Positions 55,545-64,000 of a DNA stretch of 64,000 nucleotides are shown here, piece by piece. Source of the stretch: Trinickia caryophylli (GTDB lineage Bacteria > Pseudomonadota > Gammaproteobacteria > Burkholderiales > Burkholderiaceae); the NCBI RefSeq assembly GCF_034424545.1, contig NZ_CP139970.1, forward strand, positions 372,001 to 436,000, given 5' to 3'. Each line of letters begins with the position of its first letter. The stretch's first letter is position 1. The translations under genes were made by a program, and so were the position numbers. A model generated the notes under the pieces. That model saw only the letters and a list, made by a program, of their open reading frames with translations. It did not search any database and was not told where the DNA came from.

Positions 55545-56351
55545 ATGCCCCACGTCATTCCCAACGTATTGACGATCGCCGGCTCGGATTCGGGCGGCGG
55601 CGCCGGCATCCAGGCGGATATCAAGACCTGCTCGGCACTTGGCGCCTACGGCGCGAGCGTCGTCACCGCCCTCACCGCGCAAAACACGCATGGCGTGCGC
55701 GCGGTGCACGCTCCGGACGCCGGCTTCGTCGAGGCGCAGCTCGAAGCGGTGCTCGACGACATCCGCATCGACGCCGTCAAGATCGGCATGCTCGCCAACG
55801 CCGCAATCGTGCACGCGGTGGCGCGCGCACTCGCGCGATACCAGCCGCCCTTCGTCGTGCTCGACACCGTCATGATCTCGAAGAACGGTCACGCCCTGCT
55901 CGCGGCCGACGCCGTTGCCGCCCTGCGCGACGCGTTGCTGCCGCTCGCGCACCTCGTCACGCCGAATCTTCCCGAAGCCGCCGCGCTCCTTGGCGCGCAG
56001 CCCGCAGACGACGAAACCGCCATGCTCGAACAGGGCGAGGCACTGCGCGCGCTCGGCGCGCGGGCCGTGCTGATGAAAGGAGGTCATCTGCCGTCCGCCC
56101 AAAGCCCCGATTGGCTCGTTGACGCCGCCGGCCATCGCCGCTTCGGCGCCGAGCGTCTGCCGTTGCCCAATACGCACGGCACCGGCTGCACGCTGTCAGC
56201 CGCGATTGCGGCGCTTCGCCCCCAGCGCGCCGATCTGGCGAGCGCCGTGGCCGACGCGAAGGGCTATCTGCTCGACGCGATGCGCGCGAGCGGCCGGCTC
56301 CGCGTGGGTAGTGGCATCGGGCCACTCCATCACTTCTGCCGCTGGTGGTAG
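55545..56351 (+). CDS. thiD: Hydroxymethylpyrimidine/phosphomethylpyrimidine kinase
   Basis: Phosphorylates HMP and HMP-P in thiamine synthesis. The 268 residues show the ribokinase-fold motifs: NVLTIAGSDSGGGAGIQADI, TALTAQNTHGVRAVH, DAVKIGMLANAAIVHAVA, and the anion-hole/catalytic LPNTHGTGCTLSAAIAALRP. It overlaps the convergent DUF1853 gene by 22 bp at the 3' end. No other thiamine gene is in the window. Confidence 0.96.
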   Translation: MPHVIPNVLTIAGSDSGGGAGIQADIKTCSALGAYGASVVTALTAQNTHGVRAVHAPDAGFVEAQLEAVLDDIRIDAVKIGMLANAAIVHAVARALARYQPPFVVLDTVMISKNGHALLAADAVAALRDALLPLAHLVTPNLPEAAALLGAQPADDETAMLEQGEALRALGARAVLMKGGHLPSAQSPDWLVDAAGHRRFGAERLPLPNTHGTGCTLSAAIAALRPQRADLASAVADAKGYLLDAMRASGRLRVGSGIGPLHHFCRWW

Positions 56352-57346
56352 TCGCTTAACGCGAACGCTTCGGCACGCGCGGGCCAGTCGTCGGGAACGA
56401 TGAATCCGCGTGTGCGTTCGCGCCATGCGGCGGCGGCCTCGTCCCAGGCGAAGCCGGCGACCATCGTCGGGGCGCGCGGCGAATGGGCACAGTCGTTCAA
56501 TGCACCGGCATCCACCAGACCCCTGTCGGCCGCCTCGGACCCCGCCGTCACCTGTTGCGGAGCGAGCCACGCAAGCCGCGGCAACGCCATCCACCGCTTG
56601 GCCGCATCACGCGCAAATGCCTCCCAAGCATGCCGCGGCACCCAGAATCCGCGCGAATGCCCGGGCTCGACCGCGGCCGGCAACCGCGGCGCAGCGAGGC
56701 CGCTCGCGGTGTCATGCCATCGATAGAAGAGCCAGCCCTTGACAAGCATCTGCGCTTGCCACGGGCCGCGATGGCCGAGCGACGCGAAGGCCTCGGTTGC
56801 CGAGAGCGGCAATTGATGCTCGACCAACCGGGCAAGCTTGATGTCGAAACGGTCGAGCAGGTTCGGCCCGACGTAGTCCGCAAGCACGCCTCGCTCGCTG
56901 CCCGTATGGAGATAGCACTTGACGCCCAACTCCCAGTGCAGCCGCCGCCCGTTCGCCGTCTGTACCAGAAAATCGCACTCCCCGAGGGTCCGCCCGGCTC
57001 GTCGCAGCGTGACGTTCGCGGCGACGAGCCGCTCCGCCGGGCCGTGTTCCAGGTAGTAGCCGAGCAGCGTTTCGGCGTAACGGCCGAGCCGCGTGAGCGG
57101 CGCGGCGCTCAGCACGCGAAGAAGCGTCCGTGGATCGCGATCGAGACTGCTCAGCCAAGCCGCAACGGCGGCGCGTTCGCCCACGGCTTCGCCTGGATGC
57201 GCCAGCGCAGCGAGCGGCCCGTGCTCGCGCAACAGCGAGGGACTCATAAGCAGCCAGGCCAGATCGCGCACGGCGTCCACGCGCAGCGAATCGAGCAATG
57301 CATCGAGCACGGCGGCGCTCTTGGCAGCCGGCTCGAGCGAAGTCAT
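56330..57346 (-). CDS. DUF1853 family protein
   Basis: A 338-residue protein of a family without a firm function. By eye the stretch GECDFLVQTANGRRLHWELG followed by VKCYLHTG has the spaced acidic and Glu/Lys residues of PD-(D/E)XK nucleases; this is a suggestion, not a proof. Other recognisable stretches are LGYYLEHGPAERLVA and KGWLFYRWHD. It is the last gene of the tsaB-rimI-UDG-DUF1853 series, its ATG overlapping the UDG stop by four bases, so it is probably made together with the repair glycosylase. Its 3' end overlaps thiD by 22 bp. Confidence 0.82.
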   Translation of the reverse strand: MTSLEPAAKSAAVLDALLDSLRVDAVRDLAWLLMSPSLLREHGPLAALAHPGEAVGERAAVAAWLSSLDRDPRTLLRVLSAAPLTRLGRYAETLLGYYLEHGPAERLVAANVTLRRAGRTLGECDFLVQTANGRRLHWELGVKCYLHTGSERGVLADYVGPNLLDRFDIKLARLVEHQLPLSATEAFASLGHRGPWQAQMLVKGWLFYRWHDTASGLAAPRLPAAVEPGHSRGFWVPRHAWEAFARDAAKRWMALPRLAWLAPQQVTAGSEAADRGLVDAGALNDCAHSPRAPTMVAGFAWDEAAAAWRERTRGFIVPDDWPARAEAFALSDYHQRQK

Positions 57347-58356
57347 TCGCCTGCCCGCCCGCCAAGCGCCTGCCTGTACGTGTCGTGCGCAAGACAAAGA
57401 TCGGCCCACGCTTTCGCCTTGTCGTGCAGGCTGCGCAACAGATAAGCGGGGTGATAGGTGACGATCACAGGCACGTCCTCATAGCGATGCACACGGCCGC
57501 GCAGCGACGAAATGCTCGCATCCGTTTTCAACAGGTTCTGCGCAGCCACGCGGCCGAGCGCGACAATCAGCTTCGGCTTGACGAGCGCCACCTGCCGCTG
57601 CAGATAAGGCTCGCAGCGCGCGACCTCATCCGGCTCCGGATTGCGGTTGCCCGGCGGCCGGCATTTGACGACGTTGGCGATATAGACGTTGTCGCCCCGC
57701 GCGAGCGCCAGCGCCCGCAGCATGCTGTCGAGCAGTTTGCCGGCTTGGCCCACGAACGGCTCGCCCTGCTTGTCCTCATTTTCGCCGGGAGCTTCGCCGA
57801 TCAACATCCAGTCCGCTTCGCGGTCGCCGACGCCGAACACCGTGTTGGTCCGCCGCTCGCAGAGCCGGCAGCCTTCACACGATGCCACCCGCGCGGCGAG
57901 CGCATCCCAGTCGAGCATCCGGACGGCCGCCTCTTGGCGAGCCGGTTGCGCCTCGATCTCGCGCGGCGAATCGCTTTCGGGTGGAGGCGCGATGTCCGCG
58001 GCCGGCTCGATCCGCAATGGCGGATCGGACGCGCGGGCGGGCTTACGCTCGGCCGGCGGCGCCGGCTCGGGCGCCATCGGTGCCGCCTCGCGCGTGCGCC
58101 GCGCAAACGCTTCGCCCCCATCGGGAATCGATTGCGGCCTCGATGCGCGCTCGGGCGCTGCCGCAGCGGGTGCCTGCCCAGCCGGGCCGCTCAGAGCAGC
58201 GCGACCTTCGGCTGGCGGCGAGGCATCGCCTCCGTCCGCCTTCGCGGCCACGGTGGACACGACGCCCCCCCCGGCCCCGACCACTTCGCGCGTATCGCGA
58301 CGCACCCAGAGCGGAGCAAGCCCGAGCATCTCGAGCACGGCTTCATCGAACGCCAT
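57343..58356 (-). CDS. Uracil-DNA glycosylase, family 4 (Fe-S), with long linker
   Basis: Removes uracil from DNA. The 337 residues have the family 4 motifs: cluster cysteines in [56 protein letters not shown] and the active-site [14 protein letters not shown] short conserved N-terminal segment ([20 protein letters not shown]) is separated from the catalytic part by ~120 residues rich in Pro, Ala and Arg, which makes the protein longer than the ~200-residue core. It overlaps rimI by 14 bp upstream and DUF1853 by four bases downstream. Confidence 0.93.
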   Translation of the reverse strand: MAFDEAVLEMLGLAPLWVRRDTREVVGAGGGVVSTVAAKADGGDASPPAEGRAALSGPAGQAPAAAAPERASRPQSIPDGGEAFARRTREAAPMAPEPAPPAERKPARASDPPLRIEPAADIAPPPESDSPREIEAQPARQEAAVRMLDWDALAARVASCEGCRLCERRTNTVFGVGDREADWMLIGEAPGENEDKQGEPFVGQAGKLLDSMLRALALARGDNVYIANVVKCRPPGNRNPEPDEVARCEPYLQRQVALVKPKLIVALGRVAAQNLLKTDASISSLRGRVHRYEDVPVIVTYHPAYLLRSLHDKAKAWADLCLAHDTYRQALGGRAGE

Positions 58357-58837
58357 CCGCGCCCTCCTTCGGAAACGTGTATCTCATGACGATTGCATCT
58401 TCGCGGCTGCGGTGACGCGCCGGATAGTAGTTCCTGCGGCGTCCGACCGTAACAAAACCAAAACGCTCGTACAGCCTGATCGCGCGCACGTTCGACGGTC
58501 GAACCTCGAGCAACACGCCGCCAAGGCCCGTCGTGCGGGCAATGCGTGCCGCCTCGCGCAAAAGCGCGAGGCCGGCGCCGCTGTGCTGAGCGCGTGGCGC
58601 GACACAGAGGTTCAACAAATGCATTTCATCGACAACCGGCATCAATACGCAATAGCCTACGAGCACACCCGTCACATGACGCATGCACACGCCGAAATAG
58701 CCGTTGCGCAACGAATCCTCGAAGTTGCCGCGCGTCCAGGGAAACTCATAGGCCTCGCGCTCGATCAGCGCCACCTCGTCGAGATCGGCATCGGTCATCG
58801 GCGACATATACCGATCGGCCAGCAGCACACCGCTCAT
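58343..58837 (-). CDS. rimI: Ribosomal protein alanine N-acetyltransferase RimI
   Basis: GNAT-fold enzyme that acetylates the N-terminus of ribosomal protein S18. The 164 residues include [40 protein letters not shown] (acetyl-CoA binding) and [20 protein letters not shown] with GRRRNYYP. The ATG overlaps the tsaB stop by four bases; the tsaB-rimI pairing is widespread and supports the call. Confidence 0.95.
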   Translation of the reverse strand: MSGVLLADRYMSPMTDADLDEVALIEREAYEFPWTRGNFEDSLRNGYFGVCMRHVTGVLVGYCVLMPVVDEMHLLNLCVAPRAQHSGAGLALLREAARIARTTGLGGVLLEVRPSNVRAIRLYERFGFVTVGRRRNYYPARHRSREDAIVMRYTFPKEGADGVR

Positions 58838-59589
58838 CGTGCCGGATCCCCGCCTCGGGCGGCCAGACGTTCGGCCGTCGTTTGCGCGACCTTGTCGCGG
58901 ATGTACTCGGGCGCGGCCCGATCGGCCGGTACGGCCTGCCCCGCACGCCAGGCGCGCAGCGCGGCATGAGCGAGCGGAACGGCATGCGGGAGCGCCTCGC
59001 CATCGACGGTGCGGGCGCCGAGCGCCGCGGGCAGACGCTCGCCGAAAGATGCCGCCGCGTTGCCGCCGAGCGTGAATGGCTCGTCGGGCAACGCCAACGC
59101 CCCCGGCGCGCCGAGCGAAGGTGCGACGATCGCGCGCCACGCCTGCGCAGCCGCATCCCAGAGGTAGTCGGCCCAATAGACTTCGTCCATTCGCGCATCC
59201 ATGGCAACGAGCACGCGGTTGGCCGAGGGATCGCGCAGCCGCGCGCTCTCGGCGCATACGAGGAGCGTGCTCACCGGCACGACGGGTATGCCGAGCCCGA
59301 ATGCGAGGCCCTGGGCGACACCGGCCGCGGTACGCAGGCCTGTGAACGATCCGGGGCCCGCACCGAACGCGATGGCGCTGCAATCGGCGAGCGTCAGCCC
59401 CGCTTCCTGCAGGATTTCGCGCACGGCCGGCAGTATGCGGGCACTGGAGACGGCGCCCGTCGGCTCGTGGCGGGCGACGAGGCGCGGCGGCGATGCGTCG
59501 CCGGGCTCGGCCGGCTCGCCAGAATCGAGCAGCGCAACCGAGCAGTATTCGGTCGAAGTATCGAAAGCAAGCAGAACGGTTCGGATCAT
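58834..59589 (-). CDS. tsaB: tRNA threonylcarbamoyladenosine synthesis protein TsaB
   Basis: Partner of TsaD, TsaE and TsaC in making t6A37 of ANN-decoding tRNAs. The 251 residues of the ASKHA fold begin [20 protein letters not shown] and include [40 protein letters not shown] and [16 protein letters not shown]. The ATG at 59589 was chosen; a GTG two codons earlier is possible. It is the first gene of a four-gene overlapping series and is divergent from acbP. Confidence 0.95.
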   Translation of the reverse strand: MIRTVLLAFDTSTEYCSVALLDSGEPAEPGDASPPRLVARHEPTGAVSSARILPAVREILQEAGLTLADCSAIAFGAGPGSFTGLRTAAGVAQGLAFGLGIPVVPVSTLLVCAESARLRDPSANRVLVAMDARMDEVYWADYLWDAAAQAWRAIVAPSLGAPGALALPDEPFTLGGNAAASFGERLPAALGARTVDGEALPHAVPLAHAALRAWRAGQAVPADRAAPEYIRDKVAQTTAERLAARGGDPAR

Positions 59590-59720
59590 GGGCACTATTG
59601 TAATGCGGCGCCACGGCCTCCCGGATCGTGAAAGGCTGCGCTCGCGCGCGGGGCCCGCGCCGGCATGCCGCTTGCGCCCGCCGTTTGGAGGCTTTGCTCC
59701 AGCTCGCGGCGCCTCCCGCT

Positions 59721-59729
59721 TGCTATGAT
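59721..59729 (+). promoter_or_regulatory. Putative extended -10 promoter of the acyl-CoA-binding protein gene
   Basis: TGCTATGAT (extended -10) lies 32 bp before the ATG at 59762. No -35 consensus is present. Confidence 0.35.
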
Positions 59730-59761
59730 CGGCCGCCTTATCGCTTCAAGGGAGAAAAGCA

Positions 59762-60031
59762 ATGAGCACACTCGATGCGCGCTTCGAACAAGCCCAGGTG
59801 GACGTCAAGGGCCTATCGGAGAAACCCGGCAACATGACGCTGCTGCGTCTTTACGCGCTCTTCAAGCAGGCGACCGAGGGCGACGCGCACGGCGACAAGC
59901 CCGGCTTCGCCGATATCGTCGGCAAATATAAGTACGACGCCTGGGCATCGCTCAAGGGTACCGACCGCGATCAGGCCAAGGAACAGTACATCGCGCTCGT
60001 CGAATCGCTGAGAAACGGCACCGCATCGTAG
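59762..60031 (+). CDS. Acyl-CoA-binding protein
   Basis: A small cytosolic carrier of long-chain acyl-CoA, 89 residues, common in eukaryotes but found in only some bacteria. It matches the four-helix ACBP fold: MTLLRLYALFKQATEGDAHG, then KPGFADIVGKYKYDAWASLK, which holds the Tyr/Lys ligand residues, and KEQYIALVESL. The ATG at 59762 follows AAGGGAG. It is a single-gene unit, divergent from tsaB. Confidence 0.95.
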   Translation: MSTLDARFEQAQVDVKGLSEKPGNMTLLRLYALFKQATEGDAHGDKPGFADIVGKYKYDAWASLKGTDRDQAKEQYIALVESLRNGTAS

Positions 60032-60427
60032 GACTGCCACCGCGCCACCGGCGCCGCTACACCGGCTACGGGACAGCCCTGGGGTGGCGGCACAATTCCC
60101 AGTGGCGCGCCGCAACAAAAATCCGTATAATGCGCGGGTGCCTCGTTGCGCCTACCCGGCTGTCTCGTAGCACCTCGTAGCGTTTTGCTCCAATCCAGTT
60201 TAGAACTGTCCCCTTCTGCCTAGGCCATTGCTGGCCGTCTTGTACCAGGCTGGCGGCGATGCTTCAGTGCATCCCGTATCCGATACAGCTCTAACGAAAA
60301 GCTCGCCGCAACATGCGGGCTGCCCCCGTTTTTCGATTTGCTCGCACCGTTTGCATGCTGAATCCGACGACTTGGGTAATGCCGATTGGCGCCGACGTTC
60401 CTTCCCTGTGTTGTATCAAGGATTCTC
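60032..60427 (+). other. Long leader region of the RhlE-type helicase gene
   Basis: These 396 bp hold no convincing gene. A perfect TATAAT lies at 60126-60131, giving a possible 5' leader of about 290 bases before the helicase ATG; no good -35 is visible. The short dyads GTATCCGATAC (near 60278) and CCGC...GCGG (near 60307) are weak. Long leaders are known for cold-regulated RNA helicase genes in other bacteria; here this is inference. Confidence 0.45.
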
Positions 60428-61984
60428 ATGACATCTGGTTTCACTTCCCCGCTCACCGCCGTTGCTGACCGCGTCCTCGGAGTCGACGCCGACTCGAACC
60501 TCGAGGCCACGCCCGTCGAGCAACCCGGTGCGGGCTTCGCTGCGCTCGGCCTGTCGCCCGAGATCGTCTCGGCGCTGATCGCCGCGGGCTACTCGGCGCC
60601 TACGCCGGTGCAGCAGCGCGCCATTCCGGCCGGCATCGCGGGCCGCGATCTGCTCGTATCGAGCCCGACGGGCTCGGGCAAGACCGCTGCCTTCATGCTG
60701 CCCGCCATCGAGCGCTTCGCGCAGTTGCAAAAAACCCGGGCGGCAAAGCCGCGCGAAGCCGTTGCCGAAGGCGAGCGCCGCACGCGTCGCGGCCCGCCGG
60801 TGGCGCGCCCCGGCCTGCTCGTGCTGACGCCGACTCGCGAACTCGCGATGCAAGTGACGACGGCCGCATCTACCTACGGCAAGCACCTGCGGCGCCTGCG
60901 CACGGTGAGCATTCTCGGCGGTGTCGCGTACGGCCAGCAGTTGATGCTGCTCGCGAAGAACCCCGAGATCCTGGTCGCCACGCCGGGTCGCCTGCTCGAT
61001 CACCTCGAGCGCGGCCGCATCGATCTCTCCGAGTTGCAGATGCTCGTGCTCGATGAAGCCGACCGCATGCTCGACATGGGCTTCGTCGAAGATATCGAGA
61101 CGATCGTCGCGGCCACGCCGGCCACGCGCCAGACGATGCTGTTCTCGGCCACGCTCGACGGCAAGATCGGCGCACTCACGGGCCGCCTGCTGCGCGACCC
61201 CGAGCGCATCGAGATTCAGCACCGCGCGGAGTCGCGCGACAACATCGCGCAGACAGTGCATTACGTCGACGATCGCGACCATAAGGATCGCCTGCTCGAC
61301 CATCTTCTGCGCGATAACGCGCTCGATCAGGCGATCGTCTTCACCGCCACGAAGAGCGACGCCGATCAACTCGCGGGGCGCCTCGCGGATGCCGGTTTCT
61401 CTTCGGCCGCATTGCATGGCGACTTGCCGCAAGGCGCACGCAACCGCACGATCCGCGCGCTGCGCGAGCGCCGCGTGCGCGTGCTGGTGGCAACGGACGT
61501 CGCAGCGCGCGGCATCGACATCCCCGGCATCACGCACGTCTTCAACTACGATCTGCCGAAATTCGCCGAGGACTACGTGCACCGCATCGGCCGCACGGGC
61601 CGCGCCGGCCGCACCGGCACGGCTGTGAGCCTCGTGCATCATGCCGAGTTCGGTGCGCTCAAGCGCATCGAGCGGTTCGTTCGCACGACGCTGCCCGTCA
61701 ACATCGTCGAGGGCTTCGAGCCCCGCAAGGCCCCGCCGTCGAATCGCGGCAACGGCACAGGCGGGCGCGGCCGCCCGGGCGGCGGCAACGGCGGCGGTCG
61801 GCGCTTCGGCTCCGGCTCCGGTTCGACCGGCGGCAGCAATGCGCGCGGCAACGGCGCACATGGCGGCGGCCAAGGCGAGCGCGCCCGTAACGGTAACAGC
61901 TGGGGCGGCCGGCCTTCGGGCGGCTCGCGCGACGGCTATCGAGGCCGCAGCGATGCAGCCCGTGGCGCTCGCCGCGGCAGCTGA
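60428..61984 (+). CDS. DEAD-box ATP-dependent RNA helicase (RhlE type)
   Basis: A 518-residue RNA helicase of the RhlE branch, probably acting in ribosome assembly or RNA decay. The Q motif (GFAALGLSPEIVSALIAAGY, then SAPTPVQQRAIP) starts near residue 37. Walker A is SPTGSGKTAAF (K85), with LTPTRELAMQV, LVLDEADRMLDMGF, LFSATLDG and HRIGRTGRAGRTG following. The C-terminal ~100 residues are Gly/Arg/Ser-rich (RGG-like) and probably bind RNA loosely. The ATG at 60428 was chosen. A strong terminator follows 47 bp after the stop. Confidence 0.95.
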   Translation: MTSGFTSPLTAVADRVLGVDADSNLEATPVEQPGAGFAALGLSPEIVSALIAAGYSAPTPVQQRAIPAGIAGRDLLVSSPTGSGKTAAFMLPAIERFAQLQKTRAAKPREAVAEGERRTRRGPPVARPGLLVLTPTRELAMQVTTAASTYGKHLRRLRTVSILGGVAYGQQLMLLAKNPEILVATPGRLLDHLERGRIDLSELQMLVLDEADRMLDMGFVEDIETIVAATPATRQTMLFSATLDGKIGALTGRLLRDPERIEIQHRAESRDNIAQTVHYVDDRDHKDRLLDHLLRDNALDQAIVFTATKSDADQLAGRLADAGFSSAALHGDLPQGARNRTIRALRERRVRVLVATDVAARGIDIPGITHVFNYDLPKFAEDYVHRIGRTGRAGRTGTAVSLVHHAEFGALKRIERFVRTTLPVNIVEGFEPRKAPPSNRGNGTGGRGRPGGGNGGGRRFGSGSGSTGGSNARGNGAHGGGQGERARNGNSWGGRPSGGSRDGYRGRSDAARGARRGS

Positions 61985-62338
61985 ACATCGCCCAGATGCC
62001 TCCGCGCGCAGCGCGGCGGCAGGCCTTCACAAACCGGTGCTTCGGCACCGGTTTTTTATTGCCCGCTATTTTTCACGATGCGGGAAAAACTTTTGCGTCG
62101 TAAAAAGACGTGCTGCGTGGCACAACGGTGCGCGTTGCAGCATGGGAAATCACATTCCTCATTGCGAAATACACTATCCAACCCGTTGTTTTTACAAGAT
62201 AAAATACAACACATAAAAGCTCGATGAGGGGTGTCTCCGACGGCTCGATTTGCCTAGACTCTTATATAAGACCTCGCGCTTCGACGGCTATCCGAACCGC
62301 GAACCGTTTTTTTCTCTCAGGCAACTCAGGAGTACACC
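61985..62338. other. Helicase/aceA intergenic region with terminator and aceA control region
   Basis: These 354 bp hold no gene. The first part has the helicase terminator (62031-62058). The second part, 62060-62280, is AT-rich for this genome. It contains a near-perfect inverted repeat (GTTGTTTTTA at 62185-62194 with TAAAATACAAC at 62200-62210) and the 10-bp palindrome CTTATATAAG at 62261-62270. These may be operator or promoter parts for aceA; no promoter could be fixed with confidence. Confidence 0.5.
62031..62058 (+). terminator. Rho-independent terminator of the helicase gene
   Basis: AAACCGGTGC (62031-62040), a TTCG tetraloop, GCACCGGTTT (62045-62054) and four more T. The stem is perfect and the UUCG loop is especially stable. 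Confidence 0.92.
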
Positions 62339-63646
<1,308 letters not shown>

Positions 63647-63657
63647 GGCGGCCGCAC

Positions 63658-63677
63658 GGGGCCGGCTCGCCGGCCCC
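63658..63677. other. GC-rich hairpin after aceA
   Basis: GGGGCCGGC (63658-63666) and GCCGGCCCC (63669-63677) form a perfect nine-pair stem with a two-base loop, 12 bp after the aceA stop. There is no T-run on either strand, so it may stabilise the 3' end or assist Rho-dependent ending rather than be a simple terminator. Confidence 0.5.
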
Positions 63678-63740
63678 GGTGTTGCAGTTCGGCCGACCGC
63701 CCAGCCGTCCGACTGACGCCGGGCACGGCCGGATACCCGC

Positions 63741-64000
63741 TCAGCGGTAGACGATCACGGGAATCTTCGTGTGCGTGAGCACGCGCTGCGTCTCGCTGCC
63801 GAGGAGCAGGCTGCCGAGACCGCGCCTGCCGTGCGACGCCATGAGGATCACGTCGCAGCCCCCCTCCTCGGCCGCTTCGATGATGCCGAGGTAGGGCGAC
63901 GGATGCACGCTCGTGCGGCTCGAACAATCGACGCCGGCGAGCCGCGCCGCCTGCTCGACCTCGTCCAGATGCGAGCGCGCCTCGCGCTCGCTACGGGCCT
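63741..64000 (-). CDS. Universal stress protein (UspA family), N-terminal part cut by window edge
   Basis: The C-terminal ~86 residues of a UspA-fold protein. Visible are VHPSPYLGIIEAAEEGGCDV, then ILMASHGRRGLGSLLLGSET and QRVLTHTKIPVIVYR, ending at the TGA at 63741-63743. The G-x2-G-x9-(S/T) ATP-binding pattern (GRRGLGSLLLGSET) is present, so this is probably the nucleotide-binding subgroup. The start lies beyond the right edge. It is convergent with aceA, about 95 bp between stops. Confidence 0.92.
   Translation of the reverse strand, partial: ARSEREARSHLDEVEQAARLAGVDCSSRTSVHPSPYLGIIEAAEEGGCDVILMASHGRRGLGSLLLGSETQRVLTHTKIPVIVYR

Overview
The window is a high-GC chromosomal segment of a betaproteobacterium, most likely Burkholderiaceae (Burkholderia sensu lato, for example Paraburkholderia, Trinickia or Burkholderia). 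The basis is gene order and protein type: ligA-zipA-smc, ppsA divergent from ppsR, guaB-guaA near ratAB/smpB, a complete rpsB-tsf-pyrH-frr-uppS-cdsA-dxr-rseP-bamA-skp-lpxD-fabZ-lpxA-lpxB-rnhB run, and glnD next to map. The species cannot be fixed from sequence alone. Nearly everything is core housekeeping with tightly packed or overlapping genes. No rRNA, tRNA, CRISPR array, insertion sequence or phage gene was seen.

Layout. 1-5.8 kb: guaA (cut by the left edge), guaB, ratB-ratA, smpB and an NfeD/SPFH membrane pair. 5.9-9.5 kb: PEP synthase ppsA and its regulator ppsR, divergent around a gap with a long inverted repeat. 9.5-25.6 kb: one long minus-strand series running from ribosomal protein S2 and EF-Ts through UMP kinase, ribosome recycling, undecaprenyl-PP and CDP-diacylglycerol synthesis, DXR, RseP, BamA, Skp and lipid A synthesis to RNase HII and a SpoU methyltransferase. 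26-31.4 kb: map, glnD and an RsuA-family pseudouridine synthase with a repetitive N-terminal tail. 31.5-39 kb: smc-zipA-ligA-def (minus strand). 39.4-46.3 kb: dapC-dapD-yffB-dapE-prmB, a YhhN-like protein and a cardiolipin synthase.

46.4-47.5 kb is the only clearly foreign stretch: an AT-rich islet with one gene that carries a cytidine-deaminase-fold zinc signature (HAE...CGFC) resembling toxin/effector-type deaminases. It lies between cardiolipin synthase and a glutathione peroxidase. It is the best candidate in the window for something undescribed.

48-64 kb: yheS, a CaiB/BaiF CoA-transferase, radA, alr, lplT, thiD, the overlapping cluster tsaB-rimI-family 4 UDG-DUF1853, an acyl-CoA-binding protein, an RhlE-type DEAD-box helicase, isocitrate lyase aceA, and the C-terminal part of a universal stress protein cut by the right edge.

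The core genes group by job: envelope building (lipid A, outer-membrane assembly, peptidoglycan precursors, phospholipid), translation (S2, EF-Ts, RRF, SmpB, Def, Map, PrmB, TsaB, RimI), nucleotide supply (GuaAB, PyrH), chromosome maintenance (SMC, LigA, RadA, UDG, RNase HII), lysine/DAP synthesis, and gluconeogenic/glyoxylate carbon flow (PpsA/PpsR, AceA). Long open frames antisense to these genes are GC-driven shadows and were left out.
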